Positions 8,610 through 18,523 of a stretch of 64,000 bases of DNA are shown here, one piece after another. The DNA is taken from the NCBI GenBank assembly GCA_947625195.1, contig CANQNK010000002.1, positions 1 through 64,000 of the forward strand, given 5' to 3'. The DNA comes from an uncultured Clostridia bacterium (GTDB lineage: Bacteria; Bacillota; Clostridia; Oscillospirales; Ruminococcaceae). A model generated the notes under the pieces. It searched no databases. It had not been told where the DNA came from and was given only the letters and a program-made list of their open reading frames with translations. Numbering within the stretch: the first letter of the stretch is position 1; every line of letters begins with the position of its first letter. Position numbers and translations under genes: made by a program.

Positions 8610-9251
8610 ATGATAAAAGGACTTATCTTTGATATGGATGGTCTTATTCTAGATACCGAAAAGCTGTATAATAAGTTTACTAAAAAAGCGTGTGCTGATT
8701 TCGGATTTGACCTGAGTGATGAAGCGGCGCTTTCTCTGAGAAGTCTTTCAGGAGAAAATGCGAAAAAAAGATTTTTTGAGCTTTTTGGAGAAGAGTTTGA
8801 TTATTTTAAAGTAAGACAGCACAGAATAAAGCTTATGTACGACTATATAGAAAGGTATGGGATAGAGACTAAACCGGGCGCAAGGGAATTTCTGTGTGCG
8901 GCAAAGGATAGAGGATATAAGCTTTCCACCGCTACGACATCTCCTTATGAGCGAACGGAAAAATTACTTAAGTCGGTGGGACTTTTTGAGCTGTTTGATG
9001 CTTTTGCGTGCGGTGATATGGTGGCTTTGAGTAAGCCTGAGCCGGACATATATCTTCTTGCTGCAAAAAAGCTTTCTCTGGACACAGCGGAATGTATGGG
9101 CTTTGAGGATTCACCAAACGGGATCGAGGCTATTATCAGGGCTGGCGTAAGACCTGTTATGATACCGGATCTGAGTGAGCCGGACGATGAGCTTAAAGAC
9201 AAGCTGTTTGCTTTAAGGACAAGCCTTTATGACGCACTCGACCTTTTGTGA
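8610..9251 (+). CDS. HAD superfamily hydrolase (beta-phosphoglucomutase-like)
   Basis: GLIFDMDGLILDTEKL, STATTSPYERT, CMGFEDSPNGIEA motifs. Confidence 0.88.
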   Translation: MIKGLIFDMDGLILDTEKLYNKFTKKACADFGFDLSDEAALSLRSLSGENAKKRFFELFGEEFDYFKVRQHRIKLMYDYIERYGIETKPGAREFLCAAKDRGYKLSTATTSPYERTEKLLKSVGLFELFDAFACGDMVALSKPEPDIYLLAAKKLSLDTAECMGFEDSPNGIEAIIRAGVRPVMIPDLSEPDDELKDKLFALRTSLYDALDLL

Positions 9252-9314
9252 TTTGACAACGTCTTGAAAAAATAATATACTTTATGTATGACAAAATAGA
9301 AAGGAGCGGCAGAT

Positions 9315-10988
9315 ATGTCTGACGATACGCTTGATAAGCTTTTGGAGGAAAGCTTTTTGAGAAAGCAAGAAAAAGAAAAAAGCTTTGCCGACCTGTATGA
9401 TATCGGTTACAGGAAAAACGATATGAGTGTAAACGACACTAAAGAGATATTTGACGCCGAGAAGGTTCTTGGAAAAAATAACGGAGATTTTGGTAAGTTA
9501 CCAAGAGATTTCAAGGACGAGGAATGGGACAAGCTTCAGAGCGTTCATTCTACCGATGCGACCGACTCCGAGATACAGTCCTTAAGCAACGCACAGCTTT
9601 TTGAGCAAATGCCTATCGATACCACTGCGGCTCTTCTGGTGAATAGGAAAAATGAGGAGGAGAAAAGAGAACGCTTAAAGCGCACAGAGCCTGCCACGAC
9701 TGAGAGCGAAGCTTTAGAAAGCACGCATGTTGCTTATAATGAGGCAATTACTAACCGACCAAAGGGACATCCTGCGAACAGTCAGAAGTCCGGGTATATT
9801 CCTTACGACGCAGATCAAAACAGGCAGCGCACCAAGGAAAATTCATACGGCAGCGGGAAAAGCCGTAAGCAATCGGGGAGCGTGCAAAGAGACTCATCAG
9901 AGAAAAACGGGCATGAAGCGCCTAAGGCCGGAAGAGTCCATGAAAAAAATAAACAAAAATATGATAATGAAAGCAAAAAGTCAGGTGAAAATAAGATAAA
10001 TAACGGTACAAAGTCCAGGAAAAAAAGTAAAGTGAAAAAGGTTTTAATTGTAGTTGTCATTGTAATTCTGGTGCTGTTCGGGCTTATCAGCGCCCTTATT
10101 TTACGATATGCGGGTATGCTGAATATCGTCGAGAGTAAACAACAAGGCGAGACTGTCGAGGGTGTGGTGGACGCATCGGGAGTTGAAAATATTCTGCTGC
10201 TGGGCTCTGATACCAGAAACGAGGAGTCAGGGCGGTCGGATACTATGATCCTTGTGAGCATTAACAGCAAAACGGATAAAATCGTTCAGACCTCCTTTAT
10301 GAGGGATATTCTGGTTTCTATTCCCGGATATGGCTATGCAAAACTCAATGCCGCTTATGCTTACGGAGGCGCTGAACTGGTTATGGACACTATAGAGCAG
10401 AACTTCAAAATAAAAGTAGATAAATATATGCACATTGATTTTCTCTCGTTTGTCGATATAATCGATGCTGTGGGCGGTCTTGAGCTGACAGTAAACGACG
10501 ATGAGGCGCTCGCTATGAACGATCCCATGAACGAGGTGAATGACATTCTGGGACGTGCGCACGATACCGGAAATCTTTCGTATGGCGGAACCTATCATAT
10601 GGATGGAGTTCAGTCGCTTGCCTATGCCAGAATAAGATACGCCGGCGACGGCGACTTTGACCGCACCGGCAGACAGAGAGAGGTAATAGAAAAAATAATC
10701 GAAAGGCTAAAGGACTTAAGCATCTTTGAGATGAACAAGGCGCTTGAGACGATATTGCCGGAAATTACCACAAATATGTCCAAAACTGAAATATATTTTC
10801 TCTGTCTGAGGCTTCCTTTTATAATGGGCTATGATATGACGCAGTTTAGAGTGCCGTATGGAGAGCAGGGCACAGGCTTCTGGAACTACGGAGATTACAG
10901 CGGTGAATCGGTGCTGGATATCGATTTCGATAAGAATAACTCCCTTTTAAAAAGCGTAGTGGTTGACGGTGAGGAAGTTGAAGAATAA
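9315..10988 (+). CDS. LCP family protein (second copy)
   Basis: ENILLLGSDTRNEESGRSDTMILVSINSKTDKIVQTSFMRDILVSIPGYGYAKLNAAYAYGG. Confidence 0.92.
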   Translation: MSDDTLDKLLEESFLRKQEKEKSFADLYDIGYRKNDMSVNDTKEIFDAEKVLGKNNGDFGKLPRDFKDEEWDKLQSVHSTDATDSEIQSLSNAQLFEQMPIDTTAALLVNRKNEEEKRERLKRTEPATTESEALESTHVAYNEAITNRPKGHPANSQKSGYIPYDADQNRQRTKENSYGSGKSRKQSGSVQRDSSEKNGHEAPKAGRVHEKNKQKYDNESKKSGENKINNGTKSRKKSKVKKVLIVVVIVILVLFGLISALILRYAGMLNIVESKQQGETVEGVVDASGVENILLLGSDTRNEESGRSDTMILVSINSKTDKIVQTSFMRDILVSIPGYGYAKLNAAYAYGGAELVMDTIEQNFKIKVDKYMHIDFLSFVDIIDAVGGLELTVNDDEALAMNDPMNEVNDILGRAHDTGNLSYGGTYHMDGVQSLAYARIRYAGDGDFDRTGRQREVIEKIIERLKDLSIFEMNKALETILPEITTNMSKTEIYFLCLRLPFIMGYDMTQFRVPYGEQGTGFWNYGDYSGESVLDIDFDKNNSLLKSVVVDGEEVEE

Positions 10989-11068
10989 AGCATTTTATCG
11001 GTAAAATTTTCATATATGAGTTTTTGCAAAAAATTGTCGCATATTAAATTTTTGGGCATAATATATAA

Positions 11069-11199
11069 AAGCGGTGGTGAAAAAGGCGCGGCAAAAGCGG
11101 CGACCTTTCGCCGCAGGGGAGCTTTTGCGAAAACGTCTTTTTTAAAACCGCTTGATATAAATTAAAGCCGTATTCAAATTTTTTGAGTGCGGCTTTTCG
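11069..11199 (+). ncRNA. putative long-hairpin small RNA with its own terminator
   Basis: Nested stems AAGCGGT/ACCGCTT, AAAAAGGCG/CGTCTTTTT, GCAAAAGC/GCTTTTGC, GGCG/CGCC (11069-11153), then terminator GCCGTATTCAA/TTGAGTGCGGC-TTTT (11167-11197); upstream TTGTCG-N18-CATAAT. Confidence 0.5.
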
Positions 11200-11222
11200 T
11201 TTTCTGACAGCTTGTTTTCTAC

Positions 11223-11269
11223 TTGATTTATTTATAAAAATGTGGTATTATGTCTGTATCTGATACCAC
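11223..11269 (+). promoter_or_regulatory. glmS promoter with overlapping inverted repeat (operator candidate)
   Basis: TTGATT-N17-TATTAT; GTGGTAT-N14-ATACCAC spans the -10 and start region. Confidence 0.55.
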
Positions 11270-11339
11270 CGACTTAAAGCTGATGGGGAATGATTTCCCT
11301 GACGATATTTGTTTGAGCCAACGAAAGGAGACGTTGCTT

Positions 11340-13169
11340 ATGTGCGGTATTGTAGGTTACATAGGAGAGAAAGAATGTACGGGAATTTTGCTGGACTCTT
11401 TGTCTAAGCTTGAATACAGAGGATATGATTCTGCCGGAATTGCTGTTTTTGACAAGCACGACAAAACCATAAAAACCATTAAGGCAAAAGGCAGACTTAA
11501 AGACCTTGAGAAGAAAATGAAAGGAGAGGACAGACTTTACGGCTGCTGCGGAATAGGTCATACCAGATGGGCGACACACGGCGAACCCAGCGATATAAAC
11601 AGCCATCCGCACGGAAACGCAAGAGTTACTATCGTTCACAACGGTATAATCGAAAATTACAAGAAATTAAAGGAGTTTCTGGAATCAAAGGGATATGTTT
11701 TTGAGAGCCAGACCGACACGGAAACGGTGGCGAAGCTTCTGGATTATTATTACGACGGTGAAAATCCGATCGAGTGCATTAAAAACGTGATAAACGAAAT
11801 TGAAGGCTCTTATGCGCTGGGTATTCTTTTTAAGGATTATCCGGATACGATATACGCTATCAGAAAGGATTCTCCGCTTATCGTCGGAAAGGGCAAAGGC
11901 GAAGCGTTTATAGCTTCAGACGTGCCGGCAATTTTAAAATTTACTAAGAACTACTACCTTCTAGACGAGGACGAGATCGCCGTTCTTGACAGATCCGGCG
12001 CCAAATTCTATACCAAGTTCGGCGAGCTTATTACAAAAGAGCTTATAACCGCAGACTTTGATGAGGAGTCTGCCGCTAAGGGCGGATATGAGCATTTTAT
12101 GCTGAAAGAGATCCACGAGCAGCCAAACGCCATAAAAATGACGGTTACTCCGAGAGTGACAAACGGTATGCCGGATTTTTCTGAATGCGGTCTTACTGAA
12201 AAAATGCTTTCAGGATACAAGAGAATTTTCGTGATTGCCTGCGGGACGGCTATGCACGCCGGTACTGTTGGTAAATACGTTATAGAACGACTTGCGAGGG
12301 TACCTGTTACGGTAGATCTTGCTTCGGAGTTTAGGTACAGAAACCCTATTCTTAATAAGGAAGACCTTGTTATTCTGGTTTCGCAGTCCGGAGAGACGGC
12401 AGATACTCTGGCAGCGCTGAGACTTGCCAAAAATGTCGGTGCCGCTACTATGAGCATCGTAAACGTAAAAGGCTCTTCCATTGCCAGGGAATCGGATATA
12501 GTGGTGTATACACACGCGGGACCGGAGATATCAGTCGCTTCGACCAAGGCTTATATGGTGCAGATAGCTGTGTTTTATCTGCTTGCCTTTCAGCTTGCCT
12601 ACATAAAGAAAACTATTTCAAAGGACGAGTGCAAGAGGCTTGTTTCAGTTATGCTGAAGGTTCCCGATATCATCGAAAACGTTCTTGAGCTATCGGACAC
12701 CTGCTCTTACGTTGCTTCAAAGCTTGTAAACTCGGAAAACCTGCTGTATATCGGCAGAGGACTAGACTATGCCCTTTCTATGGAGGGCTCGCTTAAGCTA
12801 AAAGAAATTTCTTACATTCACTCGGAAGCATATGCTGCGGGAGAGCTTAAGCACGGAACCATTTCACTCGTGACAGATCAGATGCCGGTTATTGCCGTTG
12901 CCACTCAAAGAGAGCTTTTTGACAAAACGGTGAGCAACGTAAAGGAAGTAAAGGCCAGAGGAGCTAAGGTGATCCTGATTACGCACAAGTGTATGAGCGT
13001 TGACGAGGAGGCTGCCGACTATGTTATCAAGCTTCCTACCATCGACGATATGCTTATGCCTATGATCGGCGTCGTTCCGCTTCAGCTTATTGCTTACTAC
13101 GCTTCGGTGCTGAGAGGAAACGATGTTGATAAGCCGAGAAATCTTGCCAAAAGCGTAACGGTTGAATAA
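11340..13169 (+). CDS. glmS: glutamine--fructose-6-phosphate aminotransferase (isomerizing)
   Basis: MCGIVGYIGEKECTGILLDSLSKLEYRGYDSAGIAV; SIS domains; C-terminal PRNLAKSVTVE. Confidence 0.98.
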   Translation: MCGIVGYIGEKECTGILLDSLSKLEYRGYDSAGIAVFDKHDKTIKTIKAKGRLKDLEKKMKGEDRLYGCCGIGHTRWATHGEPSDINSHPHGNARVTIVHNGIIENYKKLKEFLESKGYVFESQTDTETVAKLLDYYYDGENPIECIKNVINEIEGSYALGILFKDYPDTIYAIRKDSPLIVGKGKGEAFIASDVPAILKFTKNYYLLDEDEIAVLDRSGAKFYTKFGELITKELITADFDEESAAKGGYEHFMLKEIHEQPNAIKMTVTPRVTNGMPDFSECGLTEKMLSGYKRIFVIACGTAMHAGTVGKYVIERLARVPVTVDLASEFRYRNPILNKEDLVILVSQSGETADTLAALRLAKNVGAATMSIVNVKGSSIARESDIVVYTHAGPEISVASTKAYMVQIAVFYLLAFQLAYIKKTISKDECKRLVSVMLKVPDIIENVLELSDTCSYVASKLVNSENLLYIGRGLDYALSMEGSLKLKEISYIHSEAYAAGELKHGTISLVTDQMPVIAVATQRELFDKTVSNVKEVKARGAKVILITHKCMSVDEEAADYVIKLPTIDDMLMPMIGVVPLQLIAYYASVLRGNDVDKPRNLAKSVTVE

Positions 13170-13203
13170 TATTTAATTGATTTGATTTTTGAAAGGACCG
13201 AAA

Positions 13204-13851
13204 ATGAAGTATTCTGTTTGCATTTTTGATTTTGACCTGACGCTTGCGGATTCTAAACCCGCAATTCTTGAATGCTTTAAGTTTGCTTTAAAGACCCATG
13301 GGGTAAAAGTTCCCGACGATCACACCATTGCGAAAACTATAGGGCTTACCATAGAGGATGCTTTTGAGCTGTTTCTGGGTCACAGGGACGAGGAGCTGAT
13401 AGATAAGCTAGCGGTTACATATCGTGCCAAGGCGGACGAGATAATGACTCCTATGACATCCTTTTACGACGACGCTCTGGGAGTTTTACAGCTTTTAAAA
13501 AATTCCGGAATAAAAATAGGAGTTGTCTCAACAAAGCGTTCTTACAGAATAAGGCAGTCGTTTGAGCGCGAAAATAATCTTTCGGTTGTAGACAGAATAA
13601 CGGGCATTGAGGACGTAAGCGCATGCAAGCCCGACCCCGAGGGGCTTAACCGGACAATAGAGTATTTTAACAGAGATAAGTCGGAAGTTTTATATATAGG
13701 CGACAGCTACATTGACGCTCTGACTGCGAAAAACGCATCAGTTGATTTTTGTGCGGTGCTTACGGGAACTACCGGGAAATCGGAGTTTGAAAAGTATCCG
13801 TGTGTGGCTGTTTGCACAAGCCTTACCGATATGCTTAAGACCATTTTTTGA
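13204..13851 (+). CDS. HAD superfamily hydrolase (PpaX/Gph-like)
   Basis: FDFDLTLADS, VSTKRSYRIR, YIGDSYIDALTAKNA. Confidence 0.85.
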   Translation: MKYSVCIFDFDLTLADSKPAILECFKFALKTHGVKVPDDHTIAKTIGLTIEDAFELFLGHRDEELIDKLAVTYRAKADEIMTPMTSFYDDALGVLQLLKNSGIKIGVVSTKRSYRIRQSFERENNLSVVDRITGIEDVSACKPDPEGLNRTIEYFNRDKSEVLYIGDSYIDALTAKNASVDFCAVLTGTTGKSEFEKYPCVAVCTSLTDMLKTIF

Positions 13852-13880
13852 TTGTTAATACTCTGTAAAATTTGTATGAA

Positions 13881-13909
13881 GGTAATGTTAACAAACATTG
13901 CCTTTTTTT
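13881..13909 (+). terminator. rho-independent terminator
   Basis: GGTAATGTT-aaca-AACATTGCC-TTTTTTT. Confidence 0.85.
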
Positions 13910-14007
13910 GCTTTGTGTGGTACAATATCTTATTATAGAAAAAACATAAAAAAGCATATTAAAGTTTGTGTTTTTAAGGATAATAATCAGAGAAAAGAGG
14001 GAAGAAT

Positions 14008-14886
14008 ATGCTGAAAAGCATGACGGGATTCGGCAGGGCTCAGGAGGTTATAAATAATCGGGAGATACTGGTTGAAATAAGGTCTGTTAATCATAGATAC
14101 TACGAGTTTAATTCGCGGGTGCCCAGAGCGTACGGATATCTTGACGAAAAGCTTAAAGGGTTTTTAAACGGAAGAATCTTAAGAGGTAAGGTAGAGGTGT
14201 CCGTTTCAATAATAAATCAGGAGGGTGCGGACGCAGCAATAGAGGTTAACCGCTCTATTGTAGGAGGATATGTAAATGCCCTGAGGGACGCTAATAAAGA
14301 GCTTGAGCTTAAGGACGACTTGTCGCTTTCTTCTATACTTAGACTTCCGGATATTTTCAACGTAGTGAAAACCGTTGAGGACGAGGAGGTCATCTGGGCT
14401 GACGTTAAAAAGGTAGCGGGCTTGGCATTGGATAAATTTATCGCAATGAGAGAGACGGAGGGCGTTAAAATGCACGACGATATTTCCTCAAGACTTGACT
14501 ATATAGAGAATGTAGTGGGTAAAATCGAAAAACGCTCGCCGGAGGTAGTTAATGCTTACAGGGACAAACTTTACTCTAAAATAAAAGAGATTTTGCAGGA
14601 TAAAAATATAGACGACGCAAGGGTACTTACCGAGGTTTGCGTTTTTTCCGAAAAAATTGCAGTTGACGAGGAAACGGTCAGACTCAAAAGCCATATTGCT
14701 CAGTACCGCTCGCTCATCGAGTCAACCGAGCCGGTGGGAAGAAAGCTGGATTTTCTTACGCAGGAGCTTAACCGAGAGGTGAATACAATAGGCTCTAAAG
14801 GGCAGGACCTTGAAACTACTAAAATGGTGGTAGACTTAAAAAGCGAAATTGAAAAAATAAGAGAACAGATTCAAAACGTTGAATAA
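14008..14886 (+). CDS. YicC/YloC family endoribonuclease
   Basis: MLKSMTGFGRAQ...EIRSVNHRYYEFNSRVPR...REVNTIGSKGQD. Confidence 0.95.
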   Translation: MLKSMTGFGRAQEVINNREILVEIRSVNHRYYEFNSRVPRAYGYLDEKLKGFLNGRILRGKVEVSVSIINQEGADAAIEVNRSIVGGYVNALRDANKELELKDDLSLSSILRLPDIFNVVKTVEDEEVIWADVKKVAGLALDKFIAMRETEGVKMHDDISSRLDYIENVVGKIEKRSPEVVNAYRDKLYSKIKEILQDKNIDDARVLTEVCVFSEKIAVDEETVRLKSHIAQYRSLIESTEPVGRKLDFLTQELNREVNTIGSKGQDLETTKMVVDLKSEIEKIREQIQNVE

Positions 14887-14897
14887 CGGAGGATTAT

Positions 14898-15140
14898 ATG
14901 GAGTTTTTAAATATAGGATATCAGAATGTGGTGTCGCTTGACAATGTAGTTGCAATGGTTACGCCGGATTCAGCTCCAATAAAGCGTATTATCACTGAGG
15001 CCAAGAGCAAGGGTACGCTTATAGACGCTACCTATGGAAGAAAAACCAGAACGGTTATAGTTATGAGCTCTGATCACGTAGTTTTGTCGGCTCTTGAAGC
15101 TTCTACGCTGTGCGCGAGAACGGAGGGTAAGGGTGAATAG
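14898..15140 (+). CDS. remA: DUF370/RemA family regulator
   Basis: NIGYQNVVSLDNVVAMVTPDSAPIKRIITEAKSKGTLIDATYGRKTRTVIVMSSDHVVLSAL. Confidence 0.93.
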   Translation: MEFLNIGYQNVVSLDNVVAMVTPDSAPIKRIITEAKSKGTLIDATYGRKTRTVIVMSSDHVVLSALEASTLCARTEGKGE

Positions 15141-15750
15141 AGGTACTTTATACATAGTTACCGCTCCGTCCGGCTGCGGAAAGGGAACTATTCTTGAAAA
15201 CGCAGCAGATAAGCATGGTCTGGTATATTCAGTTTCTGCAACTACAAGGCACCCCAGAGCAGGTGAGATAGACGGTGTTCATTACTTTTTCAAGTCTCGT
15301 GAGGAATTTGAAAAAATGATAAAAGACGACGGTTTTTTAGAATATGCCGAGTACTGTGGAAATCTTTACGGTACTCCAAGAGCCGCGGTTGAAAAGCTTT
15401 TAGACGAGGGCAAGGACGTGCTTTTGGAAATTGAAGTTCAGGGGGCTATGAATATTATGGATAAGCTGCCTCAGGCGGCGACGGTGTTTATCCTTCCGCC
15501 TTCAATAAAAGAACTGAGGCGCAGACTTTTAAAAAGAGCGACCGAAATGCCCGAGGTTGTAGAACAAAGGGTAAAGCAGGCAATTTGTGAGATTCCATTT
15601 GCAAAGTATTTTGACTTTGTTATAATAAATGACGATATTGACAATGCTATCAGAGATTTTGATGCCTGCATAGCAGCGGCAAAGCATTTGAGAAAATGCC
15701 GCGGTAAAGATATTGACAATAAAATTACGGAGGTTTTGAAAAATGAGTAA
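15133..15750 (+). CDS. gmk: guanylate kinase
   Basis: GTG start; GTLYIVTAPSGCGKGTI, VSATTRHPRAGEIDGVHYFF. Confidence 0.96.
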   Translation: MNRGTLYIVTAPSGCGKGTILENAADKHGLVYSVSATTRHPRAGEIDGVHYFFKSREEFEKMIKDDGFLEYAEYCGNLYGTPRAAVEKLLDEGKDVLLEIEVQGAMNIMDKLPQAATVFILPPSIKELRRRLLKRATEMPEVVEQRVKQAICEIPFAKYFDFVIINDDIDNAIRDFDACIAAAKHLRKCRGKDIDNKITEVLKNE

Positions 15751-15952
15751 ACCGGTATCGGCTACACAGATTTTAAGAAATAATGAGAGCTACTATTCTT
15801 TGGTTCTTGCCATTGCAAAAAGAGCCAGAGAAATTGCGGACAACGCAGTGGATCAAAAGGTGGTTTTAGACGAAAAGCCTGTAAAGACCGCCATTGATGA
15901 GTTTGTTGCGGGTGAATACAGAATTATAGAAGATCCGGGTGTAAAAGGATAA
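15743..15952 (+). CDS. rpoZ: DNA-directed RNA polymerase subunit omega
   Basis: NESYYSLVLAIAKRAREIADNA...KPVKTAIDEFVAGEYRI. Confidence 0.92.
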   Translation: MSKPVSATQILRNNESYYSLVLAIAKRAREIADNAVDQKVVLDEKPVKTAIDEFVAGEYRIIEDPGVKG

Positions 15953-15973
15953 GTCAGAGAGGAAGCAAAAGCA

Positions 15974-18436
15974 ATGCAGGCAAGATTTCTGGTGGCAAAA
16001 ACAGCGCTTTCAAACACTGCGCTTAGCTTTGACAAGGAATACAGCTATGCCGTGCCGCAGGGTCTTGCCGGTGCTTTAAAGCCGGGAGCAAGAGTTTTGG
16101 TTCCGTTCGGACGGGGAAACCGCAAAAGACTCGGGTTTGTAACAAGACTTTACGAGTGCGATCATAAAAGGGAAGAGCTTAAAAACATCCTGAGCGTGGT
16201 GGACACCAAGCCTCTTTTAAACGACGAAATGTTAAGCCTTGTTTTCTGGCTTAAAGAAAATACATTCTGCACATTCTACGAGGCTTACAGGACAATTGTG
16301 CCTACCGGGTATGACTACAGCCTTACTACACACTACAAAAGAGTGAACGCAAGGCTTGAGGTAACACTTACAGACGAGGAGAAAAAGCTCTTAAACGCTT
16401 TTATGCTTGAGAATTCCCAAAGGGACAGGGACCTTGTGATGGATTGTTCCGGCAATCCTGAAAAAAAGGCGGTTGTTGAATCGCTCATTAACAAGGGTGT
16501 GATTGAAGAAGCCGACATTTTAAAAAGAAGGGTCGGAGACGAAGTAGTCAGAATGATTCGCCTTACAAATGCATATCTTGACGCTGAGGTGGGAGCGAGA
16601 ATTACTCCTAAACAGCAGGTTGTAATAGACCTTTTATCTCAGTGCGAATCGGCTTCCGTAAAGGAAATCTGCTATATGGCGAACGTTACGCAGTCTATTA
16701 TAAAAAGACTTATTCAAAACGGCATTTGCGAGGATTATGAGGTCGAAGCGCTCAGAGTTCCAAAAAGCTCTGAGATAACAAGAACCGACCCGGAAAGTAT
16801 TGTTCTTAACGATGAACAGCAGAAAGCTTTTGAAGGAATATTTTCACTTGTAAAAGTGGGCAAGCCGTGCGGTTCGCTGTTGCATGGAGTTACCGGAAGC
16901 GGTAAAACCAGTGTGTTTATCCGCCTGATAAACGAAACGCTTAAGCTTAATAAAACTGCTATGTTGCTGGTGCCTGAAATTTCCCTGACGCCACAGATGG
17001 TCTCCAAGTTTAAATCTCTTTTTGGGGAGACGGTTGCGGTGATCAACTCAAGCCTTTCTCTTGGTCAGAGGGTGGACGAGTTCAAAAGAATAAAGTCCGG
17101 AAACGCACGCATCGTTATAGGCACGCGCTCTGCGGTGTTCGCTCCGCTTGAAAACATCGGCATAATTATTATGGACGAAGAGGGAGAGCATACGTATAAG
17201 TCCGAAAATTCTCCCAGATATCACGCAAGAGACGTTGCTATTCAGCGGTGTGGTCACAATAGCTGTGCGTTGCTGCTTGCATCAGCAACACCTTCAATAG
17301 AAAGCTGTTACTATGCACACTCGGGAAGATTTCATCTTTTTGAGCTTAAGCAGAGATACAATGACTCTCCGCTACCAAAGGTAATAATTGTAGATATGCA
17401 AAGAGAGGCGGAGGAAGGAAATGACTCTTTGTTTTCGCGCTCGCTAAAAGCAGCGATAGAAGATAATCTCAGGCGGGGTGAGCAGTCGATACTTCTCTTA
17501 AACCGAAGGGGCTTTAACACTTACGTTACCTGCCTTGAGTGCAGAACTCCCGTGCAGTGCCCGAATTGCAGTATCCCGCTTACATATCACAAAAGAAACA
17601 ATAGGCTTATGTGCCATTACTGCGGCTATACCAGAGCCGGTATAACCGAGTGCGACCACTGTCACAGCACTCACCTTAAAGCGACCGGAGTGGGCACTCA
17701 GCGTGTGGAGGACGAGGTAGCCCGTCTTTTCCCCTCTGCAAGGGTGCTTAGAATGGATGCGGATACGACCGGCTCAAGGTACGCCTACGAGAAGGGGTTC
17801 AATGCCTTCAAAAGAGGCGAGTATGACATTATGCTTGGCACGCAGATGATTGCCAAGGGCCTTGATTTTGAAAACGTGACTCTGGTGGGAGTTTTATCGC
17901 TTGACAGAAGCCTTTATTCGGGCGGGTTTCAAAGCTATGAGAAAACCTTTTCACTTCTGACGCAGGTAGTTGGAAGGAGCGGCAGAGGAAATAAAAAGGG
18001 AATTGCTTTTATTCAGACGTATTCCCCTGAGCATTACGTAATAGAGCTTGCTTCAAAGCAGGATTACAACGGCTTCTATGAGGGCGAGATAGAACTAAGG
18101 CGCGCTTTAACCTATCCTCCGTTTTGCGATATATGCGTGGTTGGGTTTTCTAGCGAGATAAACTCGGACGCCGAGCGTTCTGCCGCTGAGTTTATTAAAT
18201 TTTTAAAGCTTAATATTTCACAGCTTGAGTATAAAAAGCCGCTCAGAGTTCTCGGACCGTCGCCATGCGTTATGTCGAGAATAAACGGCAGATTTCGCCA
18301 CAGGATAATAATAAAATGCAAAAACTCTTCGGACTTTAGAAAGCTTATGTATAAAACCCTGATGGATTCGTACAGGTCTAAGATATTCTGCAACACAAGG
18401 CTGTTTGCAGATATTAACGGCGACACGGGAATATGA
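15974..18436 (+). CDS. priA: primosomal protein N' (replication restart helicase)
   Basis: LLHGVTGSGKTSVFIRLI, DEEGEHTYKSENSPRYHARD, zinc-binding Cys motifs. Confidence 0.97.
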   Translation: MQARFLVAKTALSNTALSFDKEYSYAVPQGLAGALKPGARVLVPFGRGNRKRLGFVTRLYECDHKREELKNILSVVDTKPLLNDEMLSLVFWLKENTFCTFYEAYRTIVPTGYDYSLTTHYKRVNARLEVTLTDEEKKLLNAFMLENSQRDRDLVMDCSGNPEKKAVVESLINKGVIEEADILKRRVGDEVVRMIRLTNAYLDAEVGARITPKQQVVIDLLSQCESASVKEICYMANVTQSIIKRLIQNGICEDYEVEALRVPKSSEITRTDPESIVLNDEQQKAFEGIFSLVKVGKPCGSLLHGVTGSGKTSVFIRLINETLKLNKTAMLLVPEISLTPQMVSKFKSLFGETVAVINSSLSLGQRVDEFKRIKSGNARIVIGTRSAVFAPLENIGIIIMDEEGEHTYKSENSPRYHARDVAIQRCGHNSCALLLASATPSIESCYYAHSGRFHLFELKQRYNDSPLPKVIIVDMQREAEEGNDSLFSRSLKAAIEDNLRRGEQSILLLNRRGFNTYVTCLECRTPVQCPNCSIPLTYHKRNNRLMCHYCGYTRAGITECDHCHSTHLKATGVGTQRVEDEVARLFPSARVLRMDADTTGSRYAYEKGFNAFKRGEYDIMLGTQMIAKGLDFENVTLVGVLSLDRSLYSGGFQSYEKTFSLLTQVVGRSGRGNKKGIAFIQTYSPEHYVIELASKQDYNGFYEGEIELRRALTYPPFCDICVVGFSSEINSDAERSAAEFIKFLKLNISQLEYKKPLRVLGPSPCVMSRINGRFRHRIIIKCKNSSDFRKLMYKTLMDSYRSKIFCNTRLFADINGDTGI

Positions 18437-18523
18437 TATTGGCATAATTGTCCGGCAGGATTTATAAATTAAGACGCTTAACAAAAACAGTTATTTGAAA
18501 ATTTTCTATTAAAGGAGAATAAA

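Noticed and set aside
11200-11339. glmS ribozyme in the glmS leader
   Set aside because: Leader too short and no recognisable ribozyme core.
12008-12547. 179-aa minus-strand ORF
   Set aside because: Antisense shadow of glmS.
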